64,000 nucleotides of DNA from Xylaria sp. FL1777 (lineage: Eukaryota; Ascomycota; Sordariomycetes; Xylariales; Xylariaceae): the NCBI GenBank assembly GCA_022578965.1, contig MU400571.1, positions 178,213 to 242,212 on the forward strand, written 5' to 3'. Within the stretch, counting starts at the first letter, position 1; each line of letters opens with the position of its first letter. Under the pieces are notes generated by a model. That model was not told the DNA's origin. It worked only from the letters and a program-made list of their open reading frames with translations, and did not search any database. Below are positions 36,280 to 46,129 of the stretch, one piece after another. The position numbers and the translations under genes were made by a program.

Positions 36280-37835
36280 TTAATTCTTTTTCGACATAAT
36301 CGCAAGAACTTCTTCGGCGACCTTCGGGTCAGTCAGGTCAACGGGATCTTCACCGCGACTTATCTGCTTAATCAAACTGTGATATTATGAGTTAGTAATG
36401 GTTTTTCTAGGCTAGCTATTGAGAGACTTTAGAAGTATTAAGGTTCTTAAGTCCTTAGACCTAGCCACCAAGGAAATTCTTTACTCTCAACAATGGCTAG
36501 GGCGTGCAATAGCGTTATTGGTGTTACTCACTAGCTGGTTGACACGAGTTGGTCGGAGAAATTTGATTCGGGTACTGAAGATTTCATAGCGCCGGTGATT
36601 TTGCCTGATAAGATATCGCTTGCAAACGAGGGTTCTTGCAAAGCAGCGCGTCCGATGCCAATGCCATCAACGCCTTCGAGGGTCGAAACCACTGTAACAT
36701 TCAGTGTCAGAAATAGCTACCATCAGCGTAGTGGGTAAGTCTTGGGGATGTAGAAAGCTTTCAAGCTATGGTTATAAACAGAGCAAGAAATTCACTCTTG
36801 AAAAGGACGAGAAGTAGAAGAGAATTACTTACTGCCGCCTAAAGTCCGCAATCCGCCGGTTGTGTACACCTTGGTTTGGCTCACAGCATTCCGAATCCTC
36901 TCCGCAAATTCGATGAAATAGTTCTCGCGTTTCGCTGTGCTCTCCTTCTTATGTCCAAATGCGAACTCCTCATAAGTACCACCAGAAGTTTCGACGTAAT
37001 CAAATCCAGCTTTGTCAAGAGCCTGACAAAGCACAACGGCCTCTTCGGGCGTGAACCCCTTCTCCTGGAATTCCACCGAGTTCACCTTGATTCCCAAGAT
37101 GAAATTCTTGCTGATGCGCTTCTTGATGGCGGCCGCGATCTCTAGGACAAGTCTCATTCGATTCTCGAGGCTTCCTCCGTATTCATCCGTTCTCTGATTT
37201 GTTGTCTGGCTCAAGAACTGCGCAATAAGATAGCCGTGAGCACCGTGGAGCTGTATCCCGTCAAACCCAGCCCGTTCCAAATATTCCGCTGCGTGGGCGA
37301 AACCTTCGATAACGTTATCGATGTCTTCCCGAGTTGCCGCGCGAGGAACCCCAAAAGGGCCATTCCCTTCAGTAACGAGCTGGATTGCGCTGGCACTAAT
37401 AGGGTGAGGCTGGAGAGCTTCCCTCACTTGTCTCCCAGCATGTGAGACCTGTCCTACAATCAAGCTGCCGTGGCTTTTCCCGGTCGCGGCGAGTGCAGCG
37501 AAGGCTTCGAAACGAGGCCCGGAAAACTCGGAACCAGGCGGGATGATTGCATTCCCGGGCGCTTCGATATCGGTGTAGGAGATTTGAATATTACCGGTGA
37601 GTATTTGGCCCCAGCCACCTCGAGCAAACACGTCGTAGAACTTTATCAATTCTGGGGAGGGGATCCCGCGGGCTTCGAGTTTCACTTCATCGTAACTCGC
37701 CAAACCTTCAGATGTTGCGGCTTTGAGGAATCGGTTTGACGCTGTGCGTTTTGAGAAAGGGAAGACAATAGGCTCGGCCAGACGCCGCGTGTCAGTACTC
37801 GTGGAGGGCCAGCGAGGAACAGTGCGTTGCGCCAT
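36280..37835 (-). CDS. Old Yellow Enzyme-type NADH:flavin oxidoreductase
   Basis: This FMN-binding TIM-barrel enzyme should reduce activated C=C bonds of enones or nitro compounds with NAD(P)H; the native substrate is unknown. Exons on the minus strand are 37835-36833, 36691-36532 and 36376-36280, giving 419 residues. Introns of 141 and 155 nt are longer than most here, but the joins restore GGLRTLGGMVSTLEGVDGIGIGR and DQLVSTSYLIKQISRGEDPVDL. Seen motifs are FSKRTASNRFLKAA, QVSHAGRQ, FDGIQLHGAHGYL and QFLSQTTNQRTDEYGGSLENR. The frame is open further upstream to 38012, but family proteins start close to MAQRTVP, so I chose 37835. The next gene upstream on the same strand is an SDR, a common partner in tailoring reactions. 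Confidence 0.88.
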
Positions 37836-38148
37836 CTTGCTATTATTGGAGTGTTGGGATATAATGGAATAGGATAGAGAGTTGGTTTTACTTTTCTGGT
37901 TATTTTTCACATTTTTGAGGTCGGTGCCATGAACTTTTATATCTACACAACAGCCTGGCTGCTTGATCTCCATCATTACTACAGTGTATTTTCTACTATA
38001 CCCGGTCTTCAACCGTGGGTAAATTATGCCCGCAAATAAGGTTCATTATCAAGCTGCCTGACAAATTTCCATAGTTGCAATCGTAGAACAGACTGACGAT
38101 GAAACGACAATGTGGGTGTATGCCCTTGGCCTATCAGCCAGAAACTCC

Positions 38149-38169
38149 GCCGAAGCGGTCGACTTCGGC
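38149..38169. promoter_or_regulatory. 7-bp inverted repeat with 7-bp spacer upstream of the OYE gene
   Basis: GCCGAAG and CTTCGGC are exact reverse complements separated by seven bases, about 315 bp upstream of the OYE start. The spacing suits a dimeric regulator; this is inference. Confidence 0.35.
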
Positions 38170-38321
38170 TTAACACAGCTAGACTGGTGATCACCCCATG
38201 CCTCACGATTCAAGCATCGGGGAGAAATTATACCGGCTGGCTGTAGAATAATCGACACCAAGCGATCACCTTACTGTAGGGTGGTTATGATCGGAGGATA
38301 TTAGGCCGATTAGTCATCCTC

Positions 38322-38335
38322 CACGGAGCTCCGTG
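38322..38335. promoter_or_regulatory. 14-bp perfect palindrome with inverted CGG triplets
   Basis: CACGGAGCTCCGTG is self-complementary and holds CGG and CCG four bases apart. It lies between the SDR stop codon and the OYE start. Confidence 0.35.
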
Positions 38336-38558
38336 TACATCTATACTTAAGAGTCACAGTCGGATCTCTAATGCACCGCGCTACTCAATACCACTTGATC
38401 AAACACGGATACTAGATAGGACACAGAGTGAGATTCGGAATATTCCCCGAGAGAGGATCTCATGGTTTTGAGCTATGCTCGCATATTCTGGGCCTCATGA
38501 AGGGCTTTTCTCATTCTGGTAGGGATTTCGCCTAAATGAAGCTTTTTACGAAACGTAT

Positions 38559-39718
38559 CTATATCTTCTGTTCCGTGTCGTCATGATCCGTGCTAATGAT
38601 GACATCTTCCCACTCCATTAATAGCATCTCTGTAGCCTTGATCTTGTTTCTGATGACTTGCAGCGCATCATTACCTAGCACAAGCCGCAACGGGATCTCC
38701 CGCCCAGACCCAACGCCGGTCTGTGTCAGCACGTCAACGATGACGCTAGCGCTTTTGGTCACGTCGCCAGGTTGGTTGTTATTTATGTGGGCGAGGGCCT
38801 CTTTCTGTGCAGTGAGCCCAGCGTCTGTGTACTCGCTTTCTAATTGTTCTCGCGTGAGGATACGATGACCGCCGCCCTCATTTACTTCGGAGATATGACA
38901 CCTGTAAGCAAAAACTCTTGATTTCAAAGGGCGAACTAGAGTAGGGGGAACACGGACAGATTTCAGTCCGGAAAAAACCTGGCTCGATTACCACCGCTGC
39001 GATTCCTAGGGGCCGGCACTCGAGGTTCAGCGACTCGGTGAATCCAGACACCGCCCACTTCGTAGTTGACTTTTCACATAATGGTTGGGGTTAGTGATGT
39101 CCCTAAACTAAATAGTGTATGTAGGTCGGAATGGATTGGTAGAAATGAGTCAGTAGGAAACCCCGTACGTAGTAGCCGTATGATAACCCACCCTCCCAGC
39201 TTGCGAGGCTGCCGAAGTTTGCGATGACGCCGAAACCCTGCGGACGAAGAAATCTCAGTGCACAACGGGCCATGGTTGCCGTACCCAAAACATTTGTTGC
39301 GACTATACGATGGACTTCTTCCTGTCTGGTGAGCTGCCCGTTAGTTTCTACCCCCTATGTGGGAAACTGAGAGAAAAAGTTGAGAGTGTGAAAAAAGACG
39401 TATGAACAGCAACGAGAGTATGATAATCTCTTACGAAGCGGCTTCTATGACACCCTCTAGCAGGTAGCCGGCGGCATTTATACAGTGCGTGATCTTCCCG
39501 TAGGCATCGATGACTTTCTGCATTGTGTCCATGATTACCGCATCGTCGCTCGTGACGTCGAGTTTCAGGGTCATAGCACCGGTGTGTTCAAGGCCCGTCA
39601 TCTTAGATGGATCTCGCGACGCTGCTGCGACTTTATCGCCGCGTGCTAGTGCTTCGAGGGCGATGGCTCGCCCGAAGCCGCTGCTTGCACCAACGATGAA
39701 CCATACATTACCTCCCAT
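38559..39718 (-). CDS. Short-chain dehydrogenase/reductase (classical SDR)
   Basis: This is an NAD(P)-dependent oxidoreductase, probably cytosolic; the substrate is unknown. Exons on the minus strand are 39718-39435, 39325-39169, 39069-38954 and 38901-38559, giving 299 residues. The cofactor motif is GASSGFGRA (TGxxxGxG type, near residue 9), followed by CINAAGYL (NAG-like motif). The active-site YSTTK (YxxxK) is cut by the second intron between Tyr and Ser. EPGFFRTE follows at the substrate loop. The third intron uses a weak donor (GTGTTC), so exon 3/4 is the least certain join; the first acceptor was chosen for its CTAAC branch point and frame. The C-terminal part (PGDVTKSASVIVDVLTQTG) is typical of fungal SDRs near this length. 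Confidence 0.82.
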
Positions 39719-40452
39719 GATTAGTTCGATGAGGATAAGAAAGCACGGGTTTGGGAGCTGGAAAGAGTTTGACAGAAGCCGAAGACAGTGGTGCCCAGTA
39801 GTGTCCTGTCGTGTTACTAGGCCTATACCTCCTTTATAATGAATAGACACGGGTCTTTTTATCATATACGCTAGCGGGCCTTATCCTATTTCCTGCCTTT
39901 AAGGTAGTAATAGGGCTCGTATTTCGTGTTTGTTGTCCCATAACGTCGTGCGGGATGTTAGGGTTACCCAGCATTCTAGTGGCGGTGATGACCTCCAGTT
40001 ATGGCTGAGGGAAAATCATTGTGATACCTAAATCTCACGGGAAAAGACAGCTTGCATGATTGTACGTAATTTCTAGACTAACTATTCATGTTTAATCGAT
40101 TTGCGCAATCCCATATGAGAAATGATAATACTTCTTAAATGTTATGCTCTGAAGTTGACGAATAGGGGGGGAGAAGCGTTAATGATTTATGCCTAGTTTA
40201 AGTAGGTAGCATAACAGTCAAGCATAACGATCTCAAACCGATGTAAGGTTCCACTGGCAATAATGACGATGTCGCCTTAAAAGCCATTTTAAATCAAGGA
40301 GCTTTATTTATTCTATGGCTTACAAGCTCGGATCCAACCCGCAAGAATGGCCACGCAACCCAAGTTTGCTGAGTTAACATACAGAAATTATAGAAATTCG
40401 TAATTATATACAGTTGAGTTAATAATAGCCTTGTAATTACATATAAGATAGT
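39719..40452. other. Gene-free interval
   Basis: This 0.7 kb holds the SDR promoter and the 3' region of the lectin-like gene. No gene or clear repeat is visible. Confidence 0.55.
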
Positions 40453-42046
40453 TCAGGTTAATGTGTATTTCACGGGACCAATTTTCTTCCAGTTTAAGTA
40501 TGTGTTTTCGTCGTTTGGGTCTCCTTGCCAAGCCCACTCGATAATTTCGAGGCCAGTGTCGCCTCCTGAGTCGACAAGGCAATATAACCTGCGACCTGTG
40601 TGCGCGGTCATCGTGGCCTTTGCCTGGCAATCCGCTAGGTCATCGACGCTGTCGGTTGTTGTTGCCCACTCGCTGTCCTTCAGATACGTCAATTGGACGC
40701 CATCGTTGGCGTCTGGATCGATGCTAAGCACTTGAAAGCCGAGGGGGTTCGGGTTGTCCGAGTCACTTTCGTTGAAGCCTGTCGAGAAAGTCGCCAGGTT
40801 GGTTAGCGGCCCAATGTCTCGGCCCACGTATTGGGGAATATTCATGCCGTTGCCAATCCGCAGCTGCGTCAATCCACTCGTCTTCGACCGGTAGAAAATA
40901 TTAATACTGCGGCGTGCTATAGCGTTCCCATCTCCCTGCAGTGTCCCCGAGTACGTGAGCGCCATCGACGTATTGGCTGATGGTGTCTCATCTACGTCGA
41001 TGAGATCTGCGTCCTTGATTCCATCACCCGAGTTCTCGGCCATATATAGGCCCTGCTCCCCTTGCCAGAAGAAGTATGCGTATTGGTTGCAGTAGTTACA
41101 CTGCTTGCCGTAGGCGGCGAGTGCAGAGCCCGGTATCGAATTAAACCCGCTAACAGTACTCACGGGCTTCCAATTCTTAGCTGGGGTCTTTGACGTCGTA
41201 GACAAATTTTGATTGCTATTGTAGGATAAGGACATGATGGTTGTTGCGGATCCATCGCTCTGATAGTAGAGGTTCACGTCGGGACTCTTTAAGGCACAGA
41301 ATTATATAAGCATATGTCGCTTAACGTCCAACAAATAATTAATAAAGATAACTTACTGCGGAGCCTTCCCAAAAGGTATCGATCGCCAGAGAAGTCCCAA
41401 GTTTCACGCCATTCGTTCCATTGATGACGGTCGACGCAACCCACGCGTTACTCGATGAATTGAATGCCGACAGACGGATGGATGCGTCGCTCAGTTGGTA
41501 CACCAATAGAAAGTTATCGTTTCCATACGCGTCGGTAAAATTGGCGGAAGCCAGCCGCGTGTCCTCGAATAACTCTGTCTTCGTCGAGCCAGTACTATTG
41601 CCTGTATTCTCTTGCCCATCGCCTGCTGGTGATGATACGGCTGCGTGGTTCTTCATCGTGCCTACTACGGCACCAACGACGATGGCGACAATAGCTAATA
41701 TAATGGCGGCACCGAGCGCGAGCCAGAAGTATTTTCGCGGGAGACCACATATCTTCGAAACTTTCTCACCACCGCCACCCGCCCCATTTGTGCCCTCATC
41801 TACTACTTCCGGGTATGTCGAATAAGACTGTGCTGTTGGGGGTAAAGCGCCTTGCGCTCCTGAGTATAATAGTTTGGCCTGCTCGGGTTGTTGCGCCGCC
41901 TGGCCTGGCTTCGGAGGCTCGTAGTAGCCGTAGGCCTCCGGTATGGAAGGTGGCACTACCTCTGGGTATTTGCCCTGTCTGAGAACATCCGCATCCGTGG
42001 CTACTTCGAGTGTGCTGTAGTTTTCTGTCCCGGATGGGACACTCAT
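40453..42046 (-). CDS. Fungal fucose-specific-lectin-like protein with transmembrane anchor
   Basis: The protein is predicted to be a type II membrane protein whose outer part resembles fungal fucose-binding beta-propeller lectins. Exons on the minus strand are 42046-41357 and 41286-40453, giving 507 residues; intron 41356-41287 is phase 0 and joins WEGSA to SPDVNLYYQSDGS. Residues 1-100 are a Pro/Tyr-rich cytosolic segment, 106-130 a strong membrane helix (YFWLALGAAIILAIVAIVVG), then a Ser/Thr/Asn-rich stalk. The C-terminal part repeats blade-like stretches such as LLVYQLSDASIRLSAFN, VNLYYQSDGSATTIMSLSY and INIFYRSKTSGLTQLRI. I cannot confirm sugar-binding residues. Carbohydrate recognition at the cell surface is the likely role; fold assignment is moderately sure and ligand is not. 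Confidence 0.72.
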
Positions 42047-42565
42047 CCTGCCGTTACTGAAGCCAAGGTTCAGGATAACAGGCTAAGACGCGACTAAGAC
42101 GAGGGAATGGAAAAGGGGACAACCAGGACAAGTGAACGTTAAAGTCAGACCATCATATTTCGACGAGATATGACTGGAGTGCAATCAATTCTAGGACTCT
42201 GTAAACGGTATACACTACGCTAATCTCGCTCAGCTGGCTGGGGTGTCCATGTTCCAGAAAAGAACACAGGAGGAGAATTGGATAAGGAGGCCGGGGACGG
42301 TGGGGAGGAGGTCAGGGTATTTCTGGCCCTCCACCACACGTACATAAGTATACATGTTGAAGGATTCGTATATGAGCAGGCCGGAGTTGATGTGTAGCAA
42401 CTGTGTGCTTGCTTCCTTGGCTTTGGACCCTTGATTGGTTGGGTCTACACTCATAGGGTAGGATTATGCGTATACACTATATACCACGCTAATGCTGGAT
42501 TATATTTAACCTACTTGCACTACGTGTGTACAGCCCACTTAGACGCCACGCTATATGCTTCGCGT

Positions 42566-42581
42566 AACGGTAATTACCGTT
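42566..42581. promoter_or_regulatory. 16-bp perfect palindrome with CGG-N6-CCG upstream of the lectin-like gene
   Basis: AACGGTAATTACCGTT is fully self-complementary and places CGG and CCG six bases apart, the spacing known for Ppr1/UaY-type zinc-cluster dimers. It lies about 520 bp upstream of the lectin-like start codon. Confidence 0.4.
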
Positions 42582-42624
42582 GAAGTTAGCAGTTTAGGGC
42601 AGTGTAGGGCTGCTTATAAGTTAC

Positions 42625-42640
42625 ATGTAGGTACCTACAT
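42625..42640. repeat. TAGGTACCTA-type palindrome
   Basis: ATGTAGGTACCTACAT is a perfect 16-bp palindrome and the cleanest copy of a motif scattered through intergenic DNA of this window. Confidence 0.7.
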
Positions 42641-43509
42641 CTGCAGGTTTTGCTTCTCCTACTATTCTGTCAGAGGAGTTTCCAGGTTCAAAGATGTTCA
42701 AACAAAGTAAACTATGACTAATGTTTGATCTGAGGTCGTAATTGCGACAGCCGGATTAGAACACCGAAAATCCTTTACTTTGATGGCTGAAACAACCTAC
42801 AACGTGGTTAAGAAAGTAACATCGGTAAGTTTTGCATGAACAAGCGATGAAGGTGCACTGGTACCTACATATGTCAGCATCCTAAGTAATCCCTTGGCGC
42901 CGATAACTAAGTACACTCGCGTTTCCGGCAATGGTATCAGAGTCGTCTGATCGGCCATCTTGGCAGTCTCTTTCCGTACAAGCGTCACAACTAGGCCTTA
43001 TAGGCGTACGCGTAGAAGGATGGTGGCGGCAAAACTTTTACCTATCCGTGCTTACGGAGTACCTACTTAGTAGTCTAAAATAACTAACTGACTGCGTAGG
43101 TATCGGTAGTCTACGCAGTAAGGCCTCCTCAGCGCGCGCTTGAAGCGCGCGTAGTGTAATATGTTAGCTACATCACGAACCGATTTAAACGGCGGACGGC
43201 GAACTAACGAGATTCTCGAAAGCTTGTGAAACGGCACAGCAGGCAATTAACTTGACTGTCATAGCAACAGCGCCAGTTGATAGTCTAGTTGATGGCCGTG
43301 TTACTTTGGCGAATTCTATCCCTTGTTCCATACTTTTGGGTGGCAGCTTATAACCATGCATACATTCGCATCGGAGAGTAGTGTATGCCATGCACATGTA
43401 GGAATTCAACAACAATGACCGAGTTACGCATGCCTGTATGTTTTGTACAAGTGCGACTTTACTGCTAGGGACTACTCGTCGATCTAAACAGAGCGTTAAA
43501 CTACCGGTA

Positions 43510-45309
43510 CTACGTCGATTGGCTCGTGCCCGCTGCTTCGACTTGCACTTCCGCATGGGTCTCCTCTAATACCCGTTCTACCCCTAATTGGTATTCTTTC
43601 CACTCTTCATCGGTGACATGAAATCGTTGCGCCACACTCGTAACCGCAGCCCATGCCCCAAAACCTACGACAAATTTGAGCACTTCGGTCTGGAAGAGAT
43701 TGAGCAGCATTCGACTCGCTAGGCCGTCTGTTAGGCTGACTTCGAACATATGACCCGTCGGAATTCCGAATTTGAGGGAAAATGCCCTCGCCATAGCTCG
43801 AAATGCGAGCATGTCGAGAGGAGTTAAGAGGGCATGGGTGAGAGAACTCGTGAGGATATCCCCAGCAAGGAGTGAAGGAAGGCTTGTTAGAGTGTTAACA
43901 ACATATTTGGGTGCTTCTTTTTCTTGTGTTCTGGGGTCCCCGCTGTTGCTGGGCCGTAGTTCAGCTGACCAGATTCCCGCGGGCGGTTCCGTCGATTCAC
44001 TCGTATCGACATCGAAACTAATCAAAGTCGGATTAACCATCTCTGGGTCTTCTTCGTCCGTGGCGTAACCATCTCCTCCACGGCTCGAGAACGTGCCCTG
44101 CCTACGGATTGCCCCAACAGAAAGGGATTCACCAACACCTTCATTATTCATTGCTAAAGAGTCACCATCTAACTCCGGACCCTGCGTGTGCCTAATCTCC
44201 CGGTCAGCGTCTCCTAGAGTGGGAGACTCCGGAAATGATTGTCTCGGCGGAGTATTGGTGGGAGCTGAGGCTCGGGGACTTGGAATTGAGCTCGGCCAAG
44301 GGTGTGGGAGACTTTTTTGTATTTGTCGCCGTATAATATAGCTGAGGAAATCCCAGGCCCAACTAATCAGGTAATAGCCTGCATAAGGAGCGAGACTGAT
44401 GACAACATTTCCAGCCCAATCAGATAGGGTCTGGGCACCCGAAGAGCCTAGCGGTGGTGGCGCAACGAAAGGTGAAGAGCTGGAGAAGGGAACGAAGAAA
44501 TTGAGGCTAGGAAACCAGCGGGAGCTAGGTACTAAGTCTAGACGCTGCATGGCGACATATATTTGGAGATGAAACCTGATGTGGCCTATAACTGTGCGAA
44601 GCCTGTGCATTGTTAGAAATCGACGGTCGTCAAAGCATAGCAAGCATAGCACGAGCTTACCAAGGGTTATCTCGAACAAGTTCCGATGATCTCGCGTACC
44701 ACTGCAAGGACCATGCACCAAAAAACGAAGGCATTCCAGAAAACAACAATTGTGATACTGTGTGTGTTCTGCGTTCTCTTTGCATCATATCTAGGAATGG
44801 AAACCTGGCGGCTTCCTTGTACACCTGACATGACGTGAGTTCGGATGTGAGATCGGCTGAGAGACGTGTGATGGAGTAGGACGGCTTACCAAGACCCGCT
44901 GCCGAATACCATGGACACCCCATATGCCGGCGATAACGAGGACACGTCCAGCTCGAAGAAAATGCCTGCCGGTGCTGTTCTCATACTCGTTGTGTAGCCT
45001 CGTAGCATCAACTGCAGTGCTGACTGAGCCGCCGGGGTCCTGCTCCGCGACTCCAATGACCAGCATGACTTCATTATGGCTACGAATAATGTCCTTGTTC
45101 ATCCTCTTACTCTCCTCATTGACAACTCGGCCATGCTCGTCGTATTCCCGAGTAGGCTCTTGGGGATCGGCCTCGCCCTCGCCCTCGACAACGTCATCAT
45201 AGGGCGACCGCCCCTATCAAATTATTAGCGTGATTGCGGCAGCACGAGGCTCGATAGTGCAGAGAATGCTAACTAATGCTAAAGATGTTAATGGTTCATG
45301 GCGTCCCAT
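43510..45309 (-). CDS. Unrecognised fungal membrane protein
   Basis: I do not recognise the family. The model has four minus-strand exons, 45309-45274, 45213-44890, 44824-44661 and 44602-43510, giving 538 residues. The first exon is only 36 nt with a GTTAGC donor, so the N-terminus is the weakest part; the other joins keep frame and have good signals. Residues about 13-120 are acidic then mixed (EYDEHGRVVNEESKRMNKDI, SHNEVMLVIGVAEQDPGG). Likely membrane or amphipathic segments are RVLVIAGIWGVHGI, FGAWSLQWYARS, APYAGYYLISWAWDFLSYI and FVVGFGAWAAVTSV. A Pro/Ser-rich disordered loop splits the protein, and a conserved-looking block LTHALLTPLDMLAFRAMARA lies near the end. It diverges from UTP13 across about 0.8 kb. 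Confidence 0.65.
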
Positions 45310-46129
45310 TGTATCGACTCTCGACAGCCCAACAGCCCGAGAGTCCGAGGGATTGGGCGTCTCGTGTCTCGTGTGTTACATTTGCACAAGACAGGAAATA
45401 GGATATATCGCCAGGTTGCCTGGCTATTTGGATGCCAAACTACACTGCTTCTTGATGGGCGGGCCAAGAAAAGAGAATGAGAAGGCCAAGATATATATGG
45501 ACTTAAAGTGTTGTTGGTCGGAATAAGAATTGATGAATAAAAGCAGACAGCTCGACTTCGACTGATTCGAAATAATTCAATTATAGTGACGCATGAGTTA
45601 TACAAGTACTTGATGTGTTGTTGATCAGCTCGCATCGAACCGCTCGCTTTATGTTCGACAGGCATTCCCGTTGGAACTTTGCCTGCTGACGTGATTGGAT
45701 GAAGCTTCCTACCAGAGCAGGGTAGGTGTACCCAACTATGCAGCACTACGGTAGCTACGTCTACCGCTGTTCACTAGAGCAAATCTGCAGGGTACTAAAC
45801 GCTCTGGTACTTTGTACAGTGAGTCTCATTTCATCATTGCAATCACAATATTCAAAAAAGTAGTTATAACAGCTATGAAAAATGATTTTTGGTAAATATC
45901 ATACATTTAATGTTCTCGTGATATCATGAAACTTAGAGAACTGTATGTGTTAATTAGCGCTTGCGACTTTCACGACTGCATCAGGTAGTGAGTACCTAGT
46001 ATTTAAGTTTCTTATCGTTATCATTGCTCTTTTCTCTCCTCCAAAAATTTCGCGATTATCCCATCCCGCTTCAACTATCATCTGCGCCAGCCCTTCTGCC
46101 TCGCAGCTAGACCTAGCCAGATCGCCAGC
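45310..46129. other. Shared upstream region of the membrane protein gene and UTP13
   Basis: The two genes diverge from this 0.82-kb interval, so it should hold both promoters. A short AAAAATTT box lies 80 bp before UTP13 (listed separately). No gene is seen. Confidence 0.6.
46043..46050 (+). promoter_or_regulatory. RRPE-like AAAAATTT box before UTP13
   Basis: AAAAATTT is the core of the ribosomal RNA processing element known from yeast ribosome-biogenesis promoters. It lies about 80 bp upstream of the UTP13 start. A short A/T word can occur by chance. Confidence 0.25.

Larger units (their letters stand above)
37836..38558. other. Promoter interval of the flavin oxidoreductase
   Basis: This 0.7 kb between the SDR stop and the OYE start holds two notable inverted repeats (38149-38169 and 38322-38335), listed separately, and no gene. 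Confidence 0.6.
42047..43509. other. Gene-free interval upstream of the lectin-like gene
   Basis: This 1.5 kb holds the promoter of the lectin-like gene. It contains a 16-bp CGG-N6-CCG palindrome (42566-42581), a 16-bp TAGGTACCTA-type palindrome (42625-42640) and a GC-rich hairpin at about 43130-43150. No gene is seen. Confidence 0.55.

Noticed and set aside
37836..38012. 59-codon N-terminal extension of the OYE
   Set aside because: The frame is open, but family proteins begin near the ATG at 37835 and the extension is unlike any leader I know.
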